Positions 43,609 to 52,011 of a stretch of DNA of 64,000 nt are shown here, one piece after another (the stretch's first letter is position 1; every line of letters begins with the position of its first letter). Origin of the DNA: Janthinobacterium fluminis (GTDB taxonomy: Bacteria > Pseudomonadota > Gammaproteobacteria > Burkholderiales > Burkholderiaceae_D); contig NZ_JAQQXR010000001.1 in assembly GCF_028595325.1 (NCBI RefSeq), positions 372,001-436,000 of the forward strand, read 5' to 3'. Under the pieces are notes generated by a model. That model was not told the DNA's origin and searched no databases. It saw nothing but the letters and a program-made list of their open reading frames with translations. The position numbers and the translations under genes were made by a program.

Positions 43609-45042
43609 CTAAGCCATCGCCAGCAAAATATCGCGCACGCGGGCCAGCGCCACGTCGATGTCGAGGACGTCGATGGCGCCATAGCCGAACAGCAAGCCCT
43701 GCTGCGGCGGCGAATCGGCGTAAAACTGCGCCAGCGGATACAGGCCGACGTCGGCGCGGCGCGCCAGGCGGATCAGCAGCGCCACGTCGAGCGGGACGAC
43801 GCACAGCGCCGCCACATGGAAGCCGGCCGACGCAGGCACCAGCCGGAACCACGGCGCCAGCGGGCCGGCGAACCACTGCAGCAGCCGTTCGCGCCGCGCC
43901 GCGTACAGCGCGTGGCAGCGGCGGATATGCTTGAGCAGATAACCGTCGTCGATAAACTTGGCCAGCGCGTGCTGCGGCATCGTCGCGCAATGCCAGTCAC
44001 TCAAATGCTTGACCGTCAGCGCCGCCGGCAACAGCGGCTGCGGCAAGACCGCATAACCGAGCCTGAGCTCGGGCAGCAAGACCTTCGAAAAACTGCCGAC
44101 GAAAGCGACGATGCCGTGCGTGTCCAGGCTTTGCAGGGAATCGGCCGGCCGGCCCTCGTAGCGGAAGGCGCTGTCGTAGTCGTCCTCGACGACGATGGCG
44201 CCGATCGCGCGGGCGCGCGCCAGCAGCGCGTGGCGGCGCGCCACGCTCATCGGCATACCGAGCGGGAACTGATGGGTGGGCGTCACATAAATCAGACTGA
44301 CGCCGTCCGGTATCGACGCCGCGACGATGCCCTCGGCGTCGACCGGCACGCCGAGCACCCGCGCGCCGTGGCTGGCGAACAGCGCCCGGGCCATCGGATA
44401 GCCGGGCTCCTCGACGGCGACACTGCAGCCCGGCTCCAGCAACAGCCGGCCCAGCAAATCGAGCGCCTGCTGCGTACCGTTCGTCACCAGCACCTGCGCC
44501 GCCGTGCACACCAGGCCGCGGGAAAAGGCCGTGTGGCGGGCGATCGCCTCGCGCAGCGCCGGCAACCCCTCCGTCGCGGCATAGCGGCCGCGCACCTGGG
44601 CATCCTGGCGCAGCGCGTGCAACACACAACGGCGCCAGGCATCCTGGGGAAAATGGCTGGGCGTGGTACTGCCGCCCAAAAAATCGAAACGCGAACGCAA
44701 CTGCGGCGCGGCGCGGCGCAGCGGCGTGGCCATCGCCTCCCACTTGCGCAGCACGGCGGCACTGGCCAACTGCGCGGCCGCCTGCACGCGCGGGCGCGCG
44801 GCGGCGGGGGCGCAAACAAAACTGCCGACGCCGACCCGGCCCACCAGCAAACGCTCCAGCGTCAAACGCGCATACGCCTGCGCCACCGTCTTGCGCGACA
44901 AACCCAGCTGCTGCGCCAACAGGCGCGACGGCGGCACCTGCTGACCGTCGGCCAAGCGTCCGGCGCGGATGGCCTCGCTCAACTGGCGATACACCTGGCC
45001 GGCCAAATCCCTGCCGCCGTCCAAAACGATATGCAACTCCAT
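43609..45042 (-). CDS. MocR/PdxR-type regulator (GntR helix-turn-helix fused to aminotransferase fold)
   Basis: The start is the ATG at 45042 with GGAAAGG upstream; this gives 477 residues. Residues ~5-75 form a GntR winged helix (GQVYRQLSEAIRAGRLADGQ, LGLSRKTVAQAYARL). Residues ~105-470 form a class I aminotransferase-like domain with the PLP-binding Lys in VGSFSKVLLPELRLGY. Members use PLP as effector and often control the divergent gene, here an AhpD-like protein 169 nt away. Confidence 0.9.
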   Translation of the reverse strand: MELHIVLDGGRDLAGQVYRQLSEAIRAGRLADGQQVPPSRLLAQQLGLSRKTVAQAYARLTLERLLVGRVGVGSFVCAPAAARPRVQAAAQLASAAVLRKWEAMATPLRRAAPQLRSRFDFLGGSTTPSHFPQDAWRRCVLHALRQDAQVRGRYAATEGLPALREAIARHTAFSRGLVCTAAQVLVTNGTQQALDLLGRLLLEPGCSVAVEEPGYPMARALFASHGARVLGVPVDAEGIVAASIPDGVSLIYVTPTHQFPLGMPMSVARRHALLARARAIGAIVVEDDYDSAFRYEGRPADSLQSLDTHGIVAFVGSFSKVLLPELRLGYAVLPQPLLPAALTVKHLSDWHCATMPQHALAKFIDDGYLLKHIRRCHALYAARRERLLQWFAGPLAPWFRLVPASAGFHVAALCVVPLDVALLIRLARRADVGLYPLAQFYADSPPQQGLLFGYGAIDVLDIDVALARVRDILLAMA

Positions 45043-45211
45043 GCGCACCTTTCCTGGGGACCATTGAAAGCGCCACAGCCTGCCCGTTTTTGCGCGGATT
45101 GGCAACCTCCGGCGCCGATGGAGCGGCCGAAAAACGCCGGATTGGCACCCTCCGGGCCACCTTGCCCGACCTACAATGAGCCTCCCTTACCTACACCGAC
45201 AGGAAAACACC

Positions 45212-45652
45212 ATGCAAGCGAGAGTAGACTACTACGCCGCATCCCCCGAAGCCATGAAAGCCATGATGGACCTGGAAATAGCCGTCAACAAACTGGGGCT
45301 GGAACCGGCGCTGATCGAACTCATCAAACTACGCGCCTCGCAACTCAACGGCTGCGCCTACTGCGTCGACATGCACGCCAGCGACGCGCGCAAAGGGGGC
45401 GACAGCGAACGGCGCCTGCACCTCGTCGCCCACTGGCGCGAAACGCCGTTCTTCAGCGCCCGCGAGCGGGCCGCGCTGGGCTGGACCGAAGCGCTGACGC
45501 TGCTGGCGACGAGCCACGCGCCGGACGCCGACTACGCCGCGCTGGCGGCCCAATTCAGCGAAAAAGAAATAGTCGACGTCAGCATGGCCATCAACACCAT
45601 CAACAGCTGGAACCGCCTGGGCGTAGGCTTCCGCAAAATGCCGGCCTTGTAA
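45212..45652 (+). CDS. AhpD-like / carboxymuconolactone decarboxylase-family protein
   Basis: The start is the ATG at 45212 with AGGA upstream. The 146-residue protein has the AhpD redox motif in LNGCAYCVDMHASDARKGG (C-x-x-C ... H) and the C-terminal IVDVSMAINTINSWNRLGVG. The family covers alkylhydroperoxidase D-like peroxidases. It is divergent from the MocR-type regulator, which probably controls it. A long hairpin lies 12 nt downstream. Confidence 0.9.
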   Translation: MQARVDYYAASPEAMKAMMDLEIAVNKLGLEPALIELIKLRASQLNGCAYCVDMHASDARKGGDSERRLHLVAHWRETPFFSARERAALGWTEALTLLATSHAPDADYAALAAQFSEKEIVDVSMAINTINSWNRLGVGFRKMPAL

Positions 45653-45664
45653 AATCCCAACAAT

Positions 45665-45736
45665 GGGGTCAGGTCTAGACATGGCGGTTTTTACTGCATG
45701 CCTGGTAGAAAAAACCGCCATGTCTAGACCTGACCC
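45665..45736. repeat. 72-nt palindrome with core GGGGTCAGGTCTAGACAT
   Basis: Arms of about 30 nt (GGGGTCAGGTCTAGACAT then GGCGGTTTTT) around a short imperfect centre (ACTGCATGCCTGGT). It fills the gap between two convergent genes and could end transcription from both sides. It is a second palindrome family, related in style to the GGGGACAGACC family. Confidence 0.87.
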
Positions 45737-45758
45737 CAAGGCGGTTTGCAACAATTGC

Positions 45759-46940
45759 CTAGGCCGCGCGCTTGCCGCCGGCCAGTACGCAGAACCAGCA
45801 GATCAGGCTGAGCACGAGTCCGGCCATGACGCCGTAGGCCAGTTTCAGCGCGCTGTCGAACAGCAGCGGTGCGACCAGGCCGGAGACGAGGGCGAAGATC
45901 AGCATTTGGATGAACGATTGCAGCGACGACGCCAGCCCGCTGTTGTTGGGGAAGTGGTCGAGGGCGATCAGTGTCATCGGCGGCATCGCGATGGCCAGCG
46001 CGAACGAGTACAAAAACAGCGGCAGCACGGCCCACGGCACGGCGGCGGCGAAGAAGAGGTTGTAGCCGACGTTGGCGGCGCCGGCCAGCAGCATCAGGCC
46101 GTAGCCGCTCCAGATCAGCTGGTGCTTGCTGTAGCGGTGGGCGAATTTGGCCGACAGCGCGGAACCGATGACCATGCCGCTGATCAAAGGGATGAAGAGC
46201 CAGGCGAAGGCGGTTTCCGGCAGGTGCAGGATGTTGATGACGAAGTAGGCCGCCGAGCCGATGTAGAGGGCGAAGCCGCCGAAGGTCGTGCCGACGGCGA
46301 CGGACAGCAGCAGGAATTGGCGGTGGCACAGCACCTTCCAGTAGTTGGCCGCGATGGCGCCGAGGTGGAAGGGGTGGCGGTCTTGCTTGTCCAGGCTTTC
46401 CGGCAGCGCGCGGTAGACGACGACGAGCATCAGCACGCCGAAGCCGCTGAGGAACCAGAAGATCGCGCGCCAGCCCAGCGACACTTGCAGCCAGCCGCCC
46501 AGCACGGGGGCGATGGCCGGCGCCAGGCCGAACACCATCATGATGTGGGAGAGGATTTTCTGCGCCTCGGCGCCGGAGAAGCGGTCTTGCACGATGGCGC
46601 GCCCGATCACGGAACCGGCGCCCGCCGCCAGGCCCTGCAGCACGCGGCAGGCCAGCAGCCAGCCGAACGAGGGCGCGGCGGCCGCGCCGACGGAGGCGAC
46701 GATGTACACGAGCAGCGAGGCGAGGATCACCGGGCGCCGGCCGAAGGAGTCCGACAGGGTGCCGTAGAACAGCATCATGAAGGCGAAGGTGAACAGGAAC
46801 ACGCTCAGGGTTTGCTGGATCAGCAGCGGCGTGGCGGAAAATTCCTGCGCGATGGCGGGGAAGGACGGCAGGTAGGTGTCAATGGCGAGCGGTCCGACCA
46901 TCGTCAAGCCCGCCAGTATCAGGGTCAGTAAGATATTCAT
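45759..46940 (-). CDS. Bcr/CflA-family multidrug MFS transporter
   Basis: A 393-residue twelve-helix MFS protein: MVGPLAIDTYLPSFPAIAQE (the D-T-Y-L-P motif of Bcr/CflA), the loop LSDSFGRRPVILASLL and GAGSVIGRAIVQDRFSGAEA. Family members export bicyclomycin, chloramphenicol, sulfonamides or dipeptides. The substrate here is not evident. It is divergent from the serine acetyltransferase gene. Confidence 0.9.
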   Translation of the reverse strand: MNILLTLILAGLTMVGPLAIDTYLPSFPAIAQEFSATPLLIQQTLSVFLFTFAFMMLFYGTLSDSFGRRPVILASLLVYIVASVGAAAAPSFGWLLACRVLQGLAAGAGSVIGRAIVQDRFSGAEAQKILSHIMMVFGLAPAIAPVLGGWLQVSLGWRAIFWFLSGFGVLMLVVVYRALPESLDKQDRHPFHLGAIAANYWKVLCHRQFLLLSVAVGTTFGGFALYIGSAAYFVINILHLPETAFAWLFIPLISGMVIGSALSAKFAHRYSKHQLIWSGYGLMLLAGAANVGYNLFFAAAVPWAVLPLFLYSFALAIAMPPMTLIALDHFPNNSGLASSLQSFIQMLIFALVSGLVAPLLFDSALKLAYGVMAGLVLSLICWFCVLAGGKRAA

Positions 46941-47007
46941 TGTTCGCGACGTGTTGTTAGCCCGGCATTTTACGCCAGCGCGGACATTTCAGCTGGCGGC
47001 GGGGGCG

Positions 47008-47032
47008 CCCATATGCGCTTTGCGCATATGGG
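47008..47032. other. Short perfect hairpin between MFS and serine acetyltransferase genes
   Basis: CCCATATGCGC, loop TTT less one pair, GCGCATATGGG. Located 70 nt before the serine acetyltransferase start and 68 nt before the MFS start; could be an operator. No flanking T-run on either side. Confidence 0.45.
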
Positions 47033-47102
47033 GCAACGAAACGCTTCGTTCGGTTTCGCCGCGCGTGTCATTATGCTGGTTCGTCTATCCCTTGGAGTAG
47101 CC

Positions 47103-48050
47103 ATGAAAATCGACACCTTCGACCTCTCCGGCGCCAGGGCGTCGCGCTGGAACCTGGATGCCGTCATCGACGGGCTGCGCGTGTCGCGCGAGGCCGCGCA
47201 CAATATCCGCCACCACGGCCGCATCCGCGAGCTGCCGTCGCGCGAGGCGCTCGCCGGCATCGTCAGCGACCTCTCGGCCGTGCTGTTCCCCACCCATTAC
47301 GGGCGGCCCAATCTGACCGACGAGAGCATCGACTACTTCGTCGGCGACACCTTGAACACGACGCTGAACCGCCTCACCGAGCAGGTCCGGCGCGGCCTGC
47401 TGTTTTCGGCGCCGGCCGACGCGGCGGGCGAGGCGACGCTGGCCGAGCGCGCCGACGACATCACCCGGGCCTTCGCCGCCGGCCTGCCGGCGATCCGCGC
47501 GCTGCTCGTCTCGGACGTGCAGGCGGCCTTCGCCGGCGACCCGGCCGCCACCTCGGTGGCCGAGATCATGCTGTGCTATCCGGGCACCATCGCCATCCTC
47601 TACCACCGCCTGGCGCACAGCCTGCACCAGCTGGGCGCGCCATTCCTGGCCCGGCTCATCGCCGACATCGCCCACTCGCTGACGGGCATCGACATCCACC
47701 CCGGCGCGCGCATCGGCGCCAGCTTCTTCATCGACCACGGCACCGGCGTCGTCATCGGCGAAACGGCGATCCTGGGCCAGCGCGTGCGCCTGTACCAGGC
47801 CGTCACGCTGGGCGCGAAACGCTTCCCGGCCGACGCCAGCGGCGCCCTCGTCAAGGGCATCCCGCGCCATCCCATCGTCGAGGACGACGTGGTCATCTAC
47901 GCCGGCGCGACCGTGTTGGGCCGCATCACGATAGGCGCCGGCTCCACCGTCGGCGGCAACGTCTGGCTAACCCAGAGCGTGCCGCCGGGCAGCAACGTGT
48001 CGCAAGCGCAGATGCGCCACGACGACTGCGCCGAGGCGAAACCGCGCTAG
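47103..48050 (+). CDS. Serine O-acetyltransferase, EpsC/plant-like long form
   Basis: The start is the ATG at 47103 with TTGGAG before it. The 315-residue protein has a helical N-terminal domain (~1-180) and a left-handed beta-helix of hexapeptide repeats: HSLTGIDIHPGARIGASFFI, DHGTGVVIGETAILG, VRLYQAVTLGAKRF, VIYAGATVLGRITIGAGSTV. The catalytic His/Asp pair is in IDHGTGVVIGE. The long N-terminal domain fits the EpsC-like group. It makes O-acetylserine for cysteine synthesis. A MITE sits exactly at its stop codon without altering it. Confidence 0.88.
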   Translation: MKIDTFDLSGARASRWNLDAVIDGLRVSREAAHNIRHHGRIRELPSREALAGIVSDLSAVLFPTHYGRPNLTDESIDYFVGDTLNTTLNRLTEQVRRGLLFSAPADAAGEATLAERADDITRAFAAGLPAIRALLVSDVQAAFAGDPAATSVAEIMLCYPGTIAILYHRLAHSLHQLGAPFLARLIADIAHSLTGIDIHPGARIGASFFIDHGTGVVIGETAILGQRVRLYQAVTLGAKRFPADASGALVKGIPRHPIVEDDVVIYAGATVLGRITIGAGSTVGGNVWLTQSVPPGSNVSQAQMRHDDCAEAKPR

Positions 48051-48214
48051 GGAAGCGCTGATTTATTCTGAGGGTTGGGATTGGCCAGCGAAAAAGGTGG
48101 CCTGCAAGGCGCGAAATCGCAGCAATAGCGAGCTATTGCAAGATTTTGCAACGCCGCAGGACGCCTATTTTCGCGGTCAAGTCCGCCCTCATGAATAAAT
48201 CAGCGCTTCCCTAG
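48047..48214. mobile_element. MITE-like foldback element with CTAG target duplication
   Basis: About 160 nt bounded by GGAAGCGCTGATTTATTC and its inverted copy, with CTAG on both sides (48047-48050 and 48211-48214). The interior is also an imperfect palindrome (centre GCAATAGCGAGCTATTGC). It encodes nothing. A 4-bp CTAG duplication matches the YTAR preference of IS5-group elements, so a non-autonomous IS5-type element is the best guess. Confidence 0.82.
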
Positions 48215-48224
48215 GCCCGCCTAG

Positions 48225-49085
48225 CTACACGGCGCGCCGCAGATACCAGCGGAAGTACAGCAGCATCTCGCCGCCGATCAGCAGTCCCAGCAGCACGAAG
48301 GCGATCCCCACGCCCGCATACATCGACGAAAAGTGCCCGTCCAGATTTTTTTGCAGGGCGCGCACGAGAATCTGCGGCAGCGTCTTGTCCAGCTTGGTGA
48401 AATCGAGCTGGCGGGCGCTGTCCGTGGCCAGCCGCGCCACGACGTCGCTGGCCAGCTTGCTCAGTTCGCCGCGCTCCTGGCCGCGCAAGTCCATCTTGGC
48501 GGCGGTGCTGAGCGCCTCGATTTTCCCGATCAGGGTCTTCTGCAGCGCCTCCGTCAAGGCCGCCGCGCCGTAGTTCAGCACGATCCAGTTGACGGCGCCG
48601 GCCTTGCCGCGCTCCCACAGGCTGTCCGACTTCGGCACGTAATACAGGCGCTTGAGCAGTGGTTCGACCAGATCCTTCGCCGTGATGACCTGGTCCGGGC
48701 CGTAGACGGCCACTTGCGCCGTCACATACGTGCGCAGCGCCGGCATGTGCGCCTCGATGGCCGGCTGCACGGCGGCCGTCAAGCCCTCGGACAGCATGCC
48801 GTGGGTGCGCGACAGCATGCCGAGGGCGGCGCCGCCGGCCGTGAAGGCGACCAGGATCACGAGGTAACTGAGTTTGGCGAGCACATTCCACGGCCGCGGC
48901 TTGCGGCTCAGCAGCCCCTTGCGCGCCAGATAGACAAGCAGGGGCAGCGACGCCAGCAGGCCGAGCAGGCCATATAGCAGCGCCCATGGCGACACGCGCA
49001 AAAACAGGCTGCCCGCGTATTGACCCAGGTTGTCGCCGATGCCGGCCGCGAGTGCCGTGGCGCCGCTTTGAAGTAAATCGTTCAT
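48225..49085 (-). CDS. Inner-membrane protein of unknown function
   Basis: A 286-residue protein with membrane helices at ~30-55, ~72-92 and ~255-280 and a periplasmic or cytosolic helical domain between them (VQPAIEAHMPALRTYVTAQV, DLVEPLLKRLYYVPKSDSLW). No family recognised. The MITE ends 10 nt past its stop codon. It is monocistronic; the metallo-beta-lactamase gene lies 105 nt upstream on the same strand, behind a terminator. Confidence 0.75.
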   Translation of the reverse strand: MNDLLQSGATALAAGIGDNLGQYAGSLFLRVSPWALLYGLLGLLASLPLLVYLARKGLLSRKPRPWNVLAKLSYLVILVAFTAGGAALGMLSRTHGMLSEGLTAAVQPAIEAHMPALRTYVTAQVAVYGPDQVITAKDLVEPLLKRLYYVPKSDSLWERGKAGAVNWIVLNYGAAALTEALQKTLIGKIEALSTAAKMDLRGQERGELSKLASDVVARLATDSARQLDFTKLDKTLPQILVRALQKNLDGHFSSMYAGVGIAFVLLGLLIGGEMLLYFRWYLRRAV

Positions 49086-49144
49086 GTGTACAGTGAAGCG
49101 CGTGCGCGAGAGAGTGATAATTGCCGAAGGGTAACAGCAACAAA

Positions 49145-49171
49145 GAAAAAAGGCCGCACACTAAGGCGGCC
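49145..49171 (-). terminator. Intrinsic terminator of the metallo-beta-lactamase gene
   Basis: On the minus strand: GGCCGC, 8-nt loop, GCGGCC, then a run of seven T residues. It lies 19 nt past the stop codon of the gene at 49191-50084. Confidence 0.85.
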
Positions 49172-49190
49172 TGCTGCTTCGTCGCTAGTA

Positions 49191-50084
49191 TCAGCGCTCC
49201 GTCGCGAGGCGCCGGCTCAAATTGTCGCGCCCCTTGGCCACATACTTGCGGCAGGCTTCCGGATCGACAAACGCACTCTTGCCGGCCTCGCGCGGCCGCG
49301 CCAGCCTGGCCGCCACGTCGGCCGCGTCCGGATGCCCGGTCAGCAGCACATCGCATGGCAGCGCGGCCAGCGTCGCAAAACTGCGCTGGAAATCCTGCAG
49401 CACGTTCGGATAATCCTCGTTGGCGCTGAACTTGAAGCCCTTGCGCGAAAATGCCCCGACGCTGTCGGCAAAAACGATATGGGCGCAGACCTTGCCCTCG
49501 CACGACTTCCATGTCCAGCTGATGCCGCCCGGCGTATGCCCGGGCGTGACATGGGCGGTGACCTCGATCGCGCCGGCCGAGAGCGTCTCGCCGTCGTGCG
49601 CCAGGCGCATGTCCGGCACCGGCGCAAACGGCGTCAACTCGCCGTACTGCGGATCGTCCGGACCGACCTGGCCCGTCGCCAGCGCCAGCGCGGCCGAGGC
49701 GCTGGCGACGACCGGCGCGCCGCTCAGGCGCTGCAACTCGGCGATGCCGCCGGCGTGGTCGAAATGCGCATGCGTATTCAGGATCAGCTTGATGTCCTCC
49801 ACCTTGAAGCCGAGCGCCCGGATGCTCGCGGCGATCAGCGGCGCCGACTGCGGCAGGCCGGCGTCGACCAGCACGTGGCCGCTCGGCGAGGTAATCAGCA
49901 CCGAACCGACGCCCTTGGGGCCGACATAATAGGTATTGCCGAACACTTGATAGGGTTTTTGCGGCGCATTCCACTGAGCACACAACTCGCAATCTGGCGG
50001 CGTGTCGGCGCGCGCCGCGCCGCCCGACAGCGCGGCGGCGAGCAGGGCGGCGGCGCCCAGGCGGATGGTAAATGGTTGTGGCAT
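49191..50084 (-). CDS. Subclass B3 metallo-beta-lactamase-like secreted hydrolase
   Basis: The start is the ATG at 50084, which begins a clean signal peptide (MPQPFTIRLGAAALLAAALS, then GGAARA). The 297-residue protein carries NTHAHFDHAGGIAELQ (His, His, Asp, His zinc ligands), HVTPGHTPGGISW and VLLTGHPDAADVAA, the full B3 ligand set. Environmental Janthinobacterium and Massilia carry such chromosomal B3 enzymes. Whether it cleaves carbapenems cannot be judged by sequence alone. It has its own terminator and no mobile element or resistance partner beside it, so it looks intrinsic. Confidence 0.85.
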   Translation of the reverse strand: MPQPFTIRLGAAALLAAALSGGAARADTPPDCELCAQWNAPQKPYQVFGNTYYVGPKGVGSVLITSPSGHVLVDAGLPQSAPLIAASIRALGFKVEDIKLILNTHAHFDHAGGIAELQRLSGAPVVASASAALALATGQVGPDDPQYGELTPFAPVPDMRLAHDGETLSAGAIEVTAHVTPGHTPGGISWTWKSCEGKVCAHIVFADSVGAFSRKGFKFSANEDYPNVLQDFQRSFATLAALPCDVLLTGHPDAADVAARLARPREAGKSAFVDPEACRKYVAKGRDNLSRRLATER

Positions 50085-50274
50085 GGCGTTTCTCACTGTG
50101 TGCGGTCGGACCGAGGTGCCGTATGCTGCCACGGAAAGGTTGCCTAGGCAACAGCAACATGGTGGCCGGGGATGGGTCTTGAACGTAATTATTTCCACGG
50201 CAAGAAACGGATGGCGGCCACTGCCTTGCCCGATTATCGTGCCCCCACATTTTATTCATTACGTGGGAGCGGAC

Positions 50275-51039
50275 ATGCATTTACTGAGCAATAAAGTCGC
50301 CATCATCACCGGCGCCAGTTCCGGAATCGGCTATGCGACAGCGAAACTGTTCGCGCAGGAGGGCGCCAGGCTGGTGCTGGTGGCGCGGCGCCGGGCGGAA
50401 CTCGACGCGCTGGTCGCCGAACTTGCGGCGGCGGACGCCGAGGCCGTGGCGCTCGTCGGCGATGTCAGGGACGAAGTCTGCGCCAAGGCCGCCGTCGACA
50501 CAGCCGTCGAGCGCTTCGGCGGCCTCGACATCGCGTTCAACAATGCCGGCACGCTAGGCGCGATGGGCGCCACGCCCGGTATTGCCCTCGACGCCTGGCG
50601 CGACACCCTGGACGCCAACCTGACGAGCGCGTTCCTGGGGGCGAAGTACCAGCTCCCGGCCATGCTGGCGCGAGGGCGGGGCGCCATCGTGTTCACGTCG
50701 ACCTTTGTCGGCTACACGGTCGGCATGCCGAACATGGCGGCTTACGCGGCGAGCAAGGCGGGCATCGTCGGATTGACGCAATCCCTGGCCGCCGAGTTCG
50801 GCGCGGCGGGGATACGCGTCAACGCCATTCTTCCCGGCGGCACCGATACGCCGATGGGGCGCGCCGTCGCCGATTCCGCCGAGGCGCGCGCCTTCGTCGA
50901 AAGCCTGCACGCGCTCAAGCGCCTCGCCACGCCCGAGGAGATCGCGCGATCGGTGCTCTACCTGGCGTCCGACGCCGCCAGTTTCACGACGGGCACGGCT
51001 TTGCTGGTCGATGGCGGCGTCTCGATCAGCAGGACTTGA
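50275..51039 (+). CDS. Short-chain dehydrogenase/reductase (classical SDR)
   Basis: A 254-residue classical SDR: cofactor motif ITGASSGIGYATA, NNAG at ~88, the catalytic Ser region FTSTFVGYTVG, YAASK catalytic Tyr/Lys, and the C-terminal FTTGTALLVDGGVSI. Arg residues after the first strand (VARRR) suggest NADP(H). GGGAG precedes the ATG. The substrate is unknown. It stands alone, divergent from the metallo-beta-lactamase gene. Confidence 0.9.
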   Translation: MHLLSNKVAIITGASSGIGYATAKLFAQEGARLVLVARRRAELDALVAELAAADAEAVALVGDVRDEVCAKAAVDTAVERFGGLDIAFNNAGTLGAMGATPGIALDAWRDTLDANLTSAFLGAKYQLPAMLARGRGAIVFTSTFVGYTVGMPNMAAYAASKAGIVGLTQSLAAEFGAAGIRVNAILPGGTDTPMGRAVADSAEARAFVESLHALKRLATPEEIARSVLYLASDAASFTTGTALLVDGGVSISRT

Positions 51040-51138
51040 CGTGAACGATGCTGCCGGCGCGGCGGCGCCGAAAAACGCCGCGCACATGCATGCTTAACTG
51101 TAATAACATTATGTTTACTGCTGTTTGGTGGAGGATGC

Positions 51139-51225
51139 ATGAAAACGTCGATTCGAAAAATGGGTCATTCGCAAGGCGTGCCGATTCCGAAGCCTTTTCT
51201 TGCACGGCCCATTTTTGACACTTAA
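51139..51225 (+). pseudogene. Truncated MazE/AbrB-type antitoxin remnant
   Basis: A 28-codon frame reading MKTSIRKMGHSQGVPIPKPF then LARPIFDT. The first 22 residues match the swapped-hairpin DNA-binding start of MazE-like antitoxins, after which it stops. GGAGG precedes the ATG. No toxin gene follows. An inverted repeat AAAAATGGG / CCCATTTTT (51156-51164, 51208-51216) overlaps it. Confidence 0.6.
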
Positions 51226-51249
51226 CGACTATATGAATGATGTAAGACG

Positions 51250-51978
51250 ATGACCAAGCTATCAGTCAATATCAATAAAATTGCTCTCCTGCGCAATTCG
51301 CGCGGCCGGAATTTCCCCGACGTGGTGGCGTTCGCCGCGCGCTGCCTCGACCTCGGCGCGCACGGCATCACGCTGCATCCGCGCGAAGACCAGCGCCACG
51401 CGCGTTATTCCGATGTCGGCGAGCTGGCGGTTTTATGCGCCGAGCGCCATTGCGAGTTGAACGTCGAGGGCTATCCGTCCGAGCAGTTTCTCGAGGTTGT
51501 CAAGCGTGTCCGGCCCGCACAATGCACGCTGGTGCCGGACGCGCCCGGCCAACTGACCTCGGACCACGGCTGGGATATTGTCAAGGAAGCGGCCTTGCTG
51601 CGCCGCGTCGTCGGCGAGTTGAAGGCGCTGGGCATCCGCACCAGCCTGTTCGTCGATTTCGACTATCCGCATATCGAGGCGGCTTGCGAAGTGGGCGCGG
51701 AGCGAGTCGAGTTCTACACGGAGCCGTATGCGGAGCACTTCGGCACGCCGCAAGGCGAGGCGACCTTTGCCGGCTTCCGCCAGGCCGTCGCGCGCGCCAG
51801 CGCCCTGGGGCTGGGCGTGAACGCCGGCCACGACCTGAACCTGGACAACTTGGCGCATTTCCTCGCGATTCCCGGCGTGCTGGAAGTGTCGATCGGCCAC
51901 GCGCTGGTGGCCGAGTGCATCGAACTGGGGATGGAGAAGGTGCTGGGCCGCTACGGCGCAATCGTCGGCGCCGGATAA
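51250..51978 (+). CDS. pdxJ: Pyridoxine 5'-phosphate synthase
   Basis: A 242-residue TIM-barrel enzyme: LSVNINKIALLRNSRG, DLGAHGITLHPREDQRHARY (active-site His and Arg), CTLVPDAPGQLTSDHGWD, ERVEFYTEPYAEHF, LGLGVNAGHDLNLDNL and VSIGHALVAECI. It condenses 1-deoxyxylulose 5-phosphate with 3-amino-2-oxopropyl phosphate to make pyridoxine 5'-phosphate in vitamin B6 synthesis. It is not beside acpS or recO as in enterobacteria. It is convergent with the monooxygenase gene. Confidence 0.95.
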   Translation: MTKLSVNINKIALLRNSRGRNFPDVVAFAARCLDLGAHGITLHPREDQRHARYSDVGELAVLCAERHCELNVEGYPSEQFLEVVKRVRPAQCTLVPDAPGQLTSDHGWDIVKEAALLRRVVGELKALGIRTSLFVDFDYPHIEAACEVGAERVEFYTEPYAEHFGTPQGEATFAGFRQAVARASALGLGVNAGHDLNLDNLAHFLAIPGVLEVSIGHALVAECIELGMEKVLGRYGAIVGAG

Positions 51979-52011
51979 ACCGGCGCAGCCGCCGCGCCGC
52001 AGGACTTTTTC

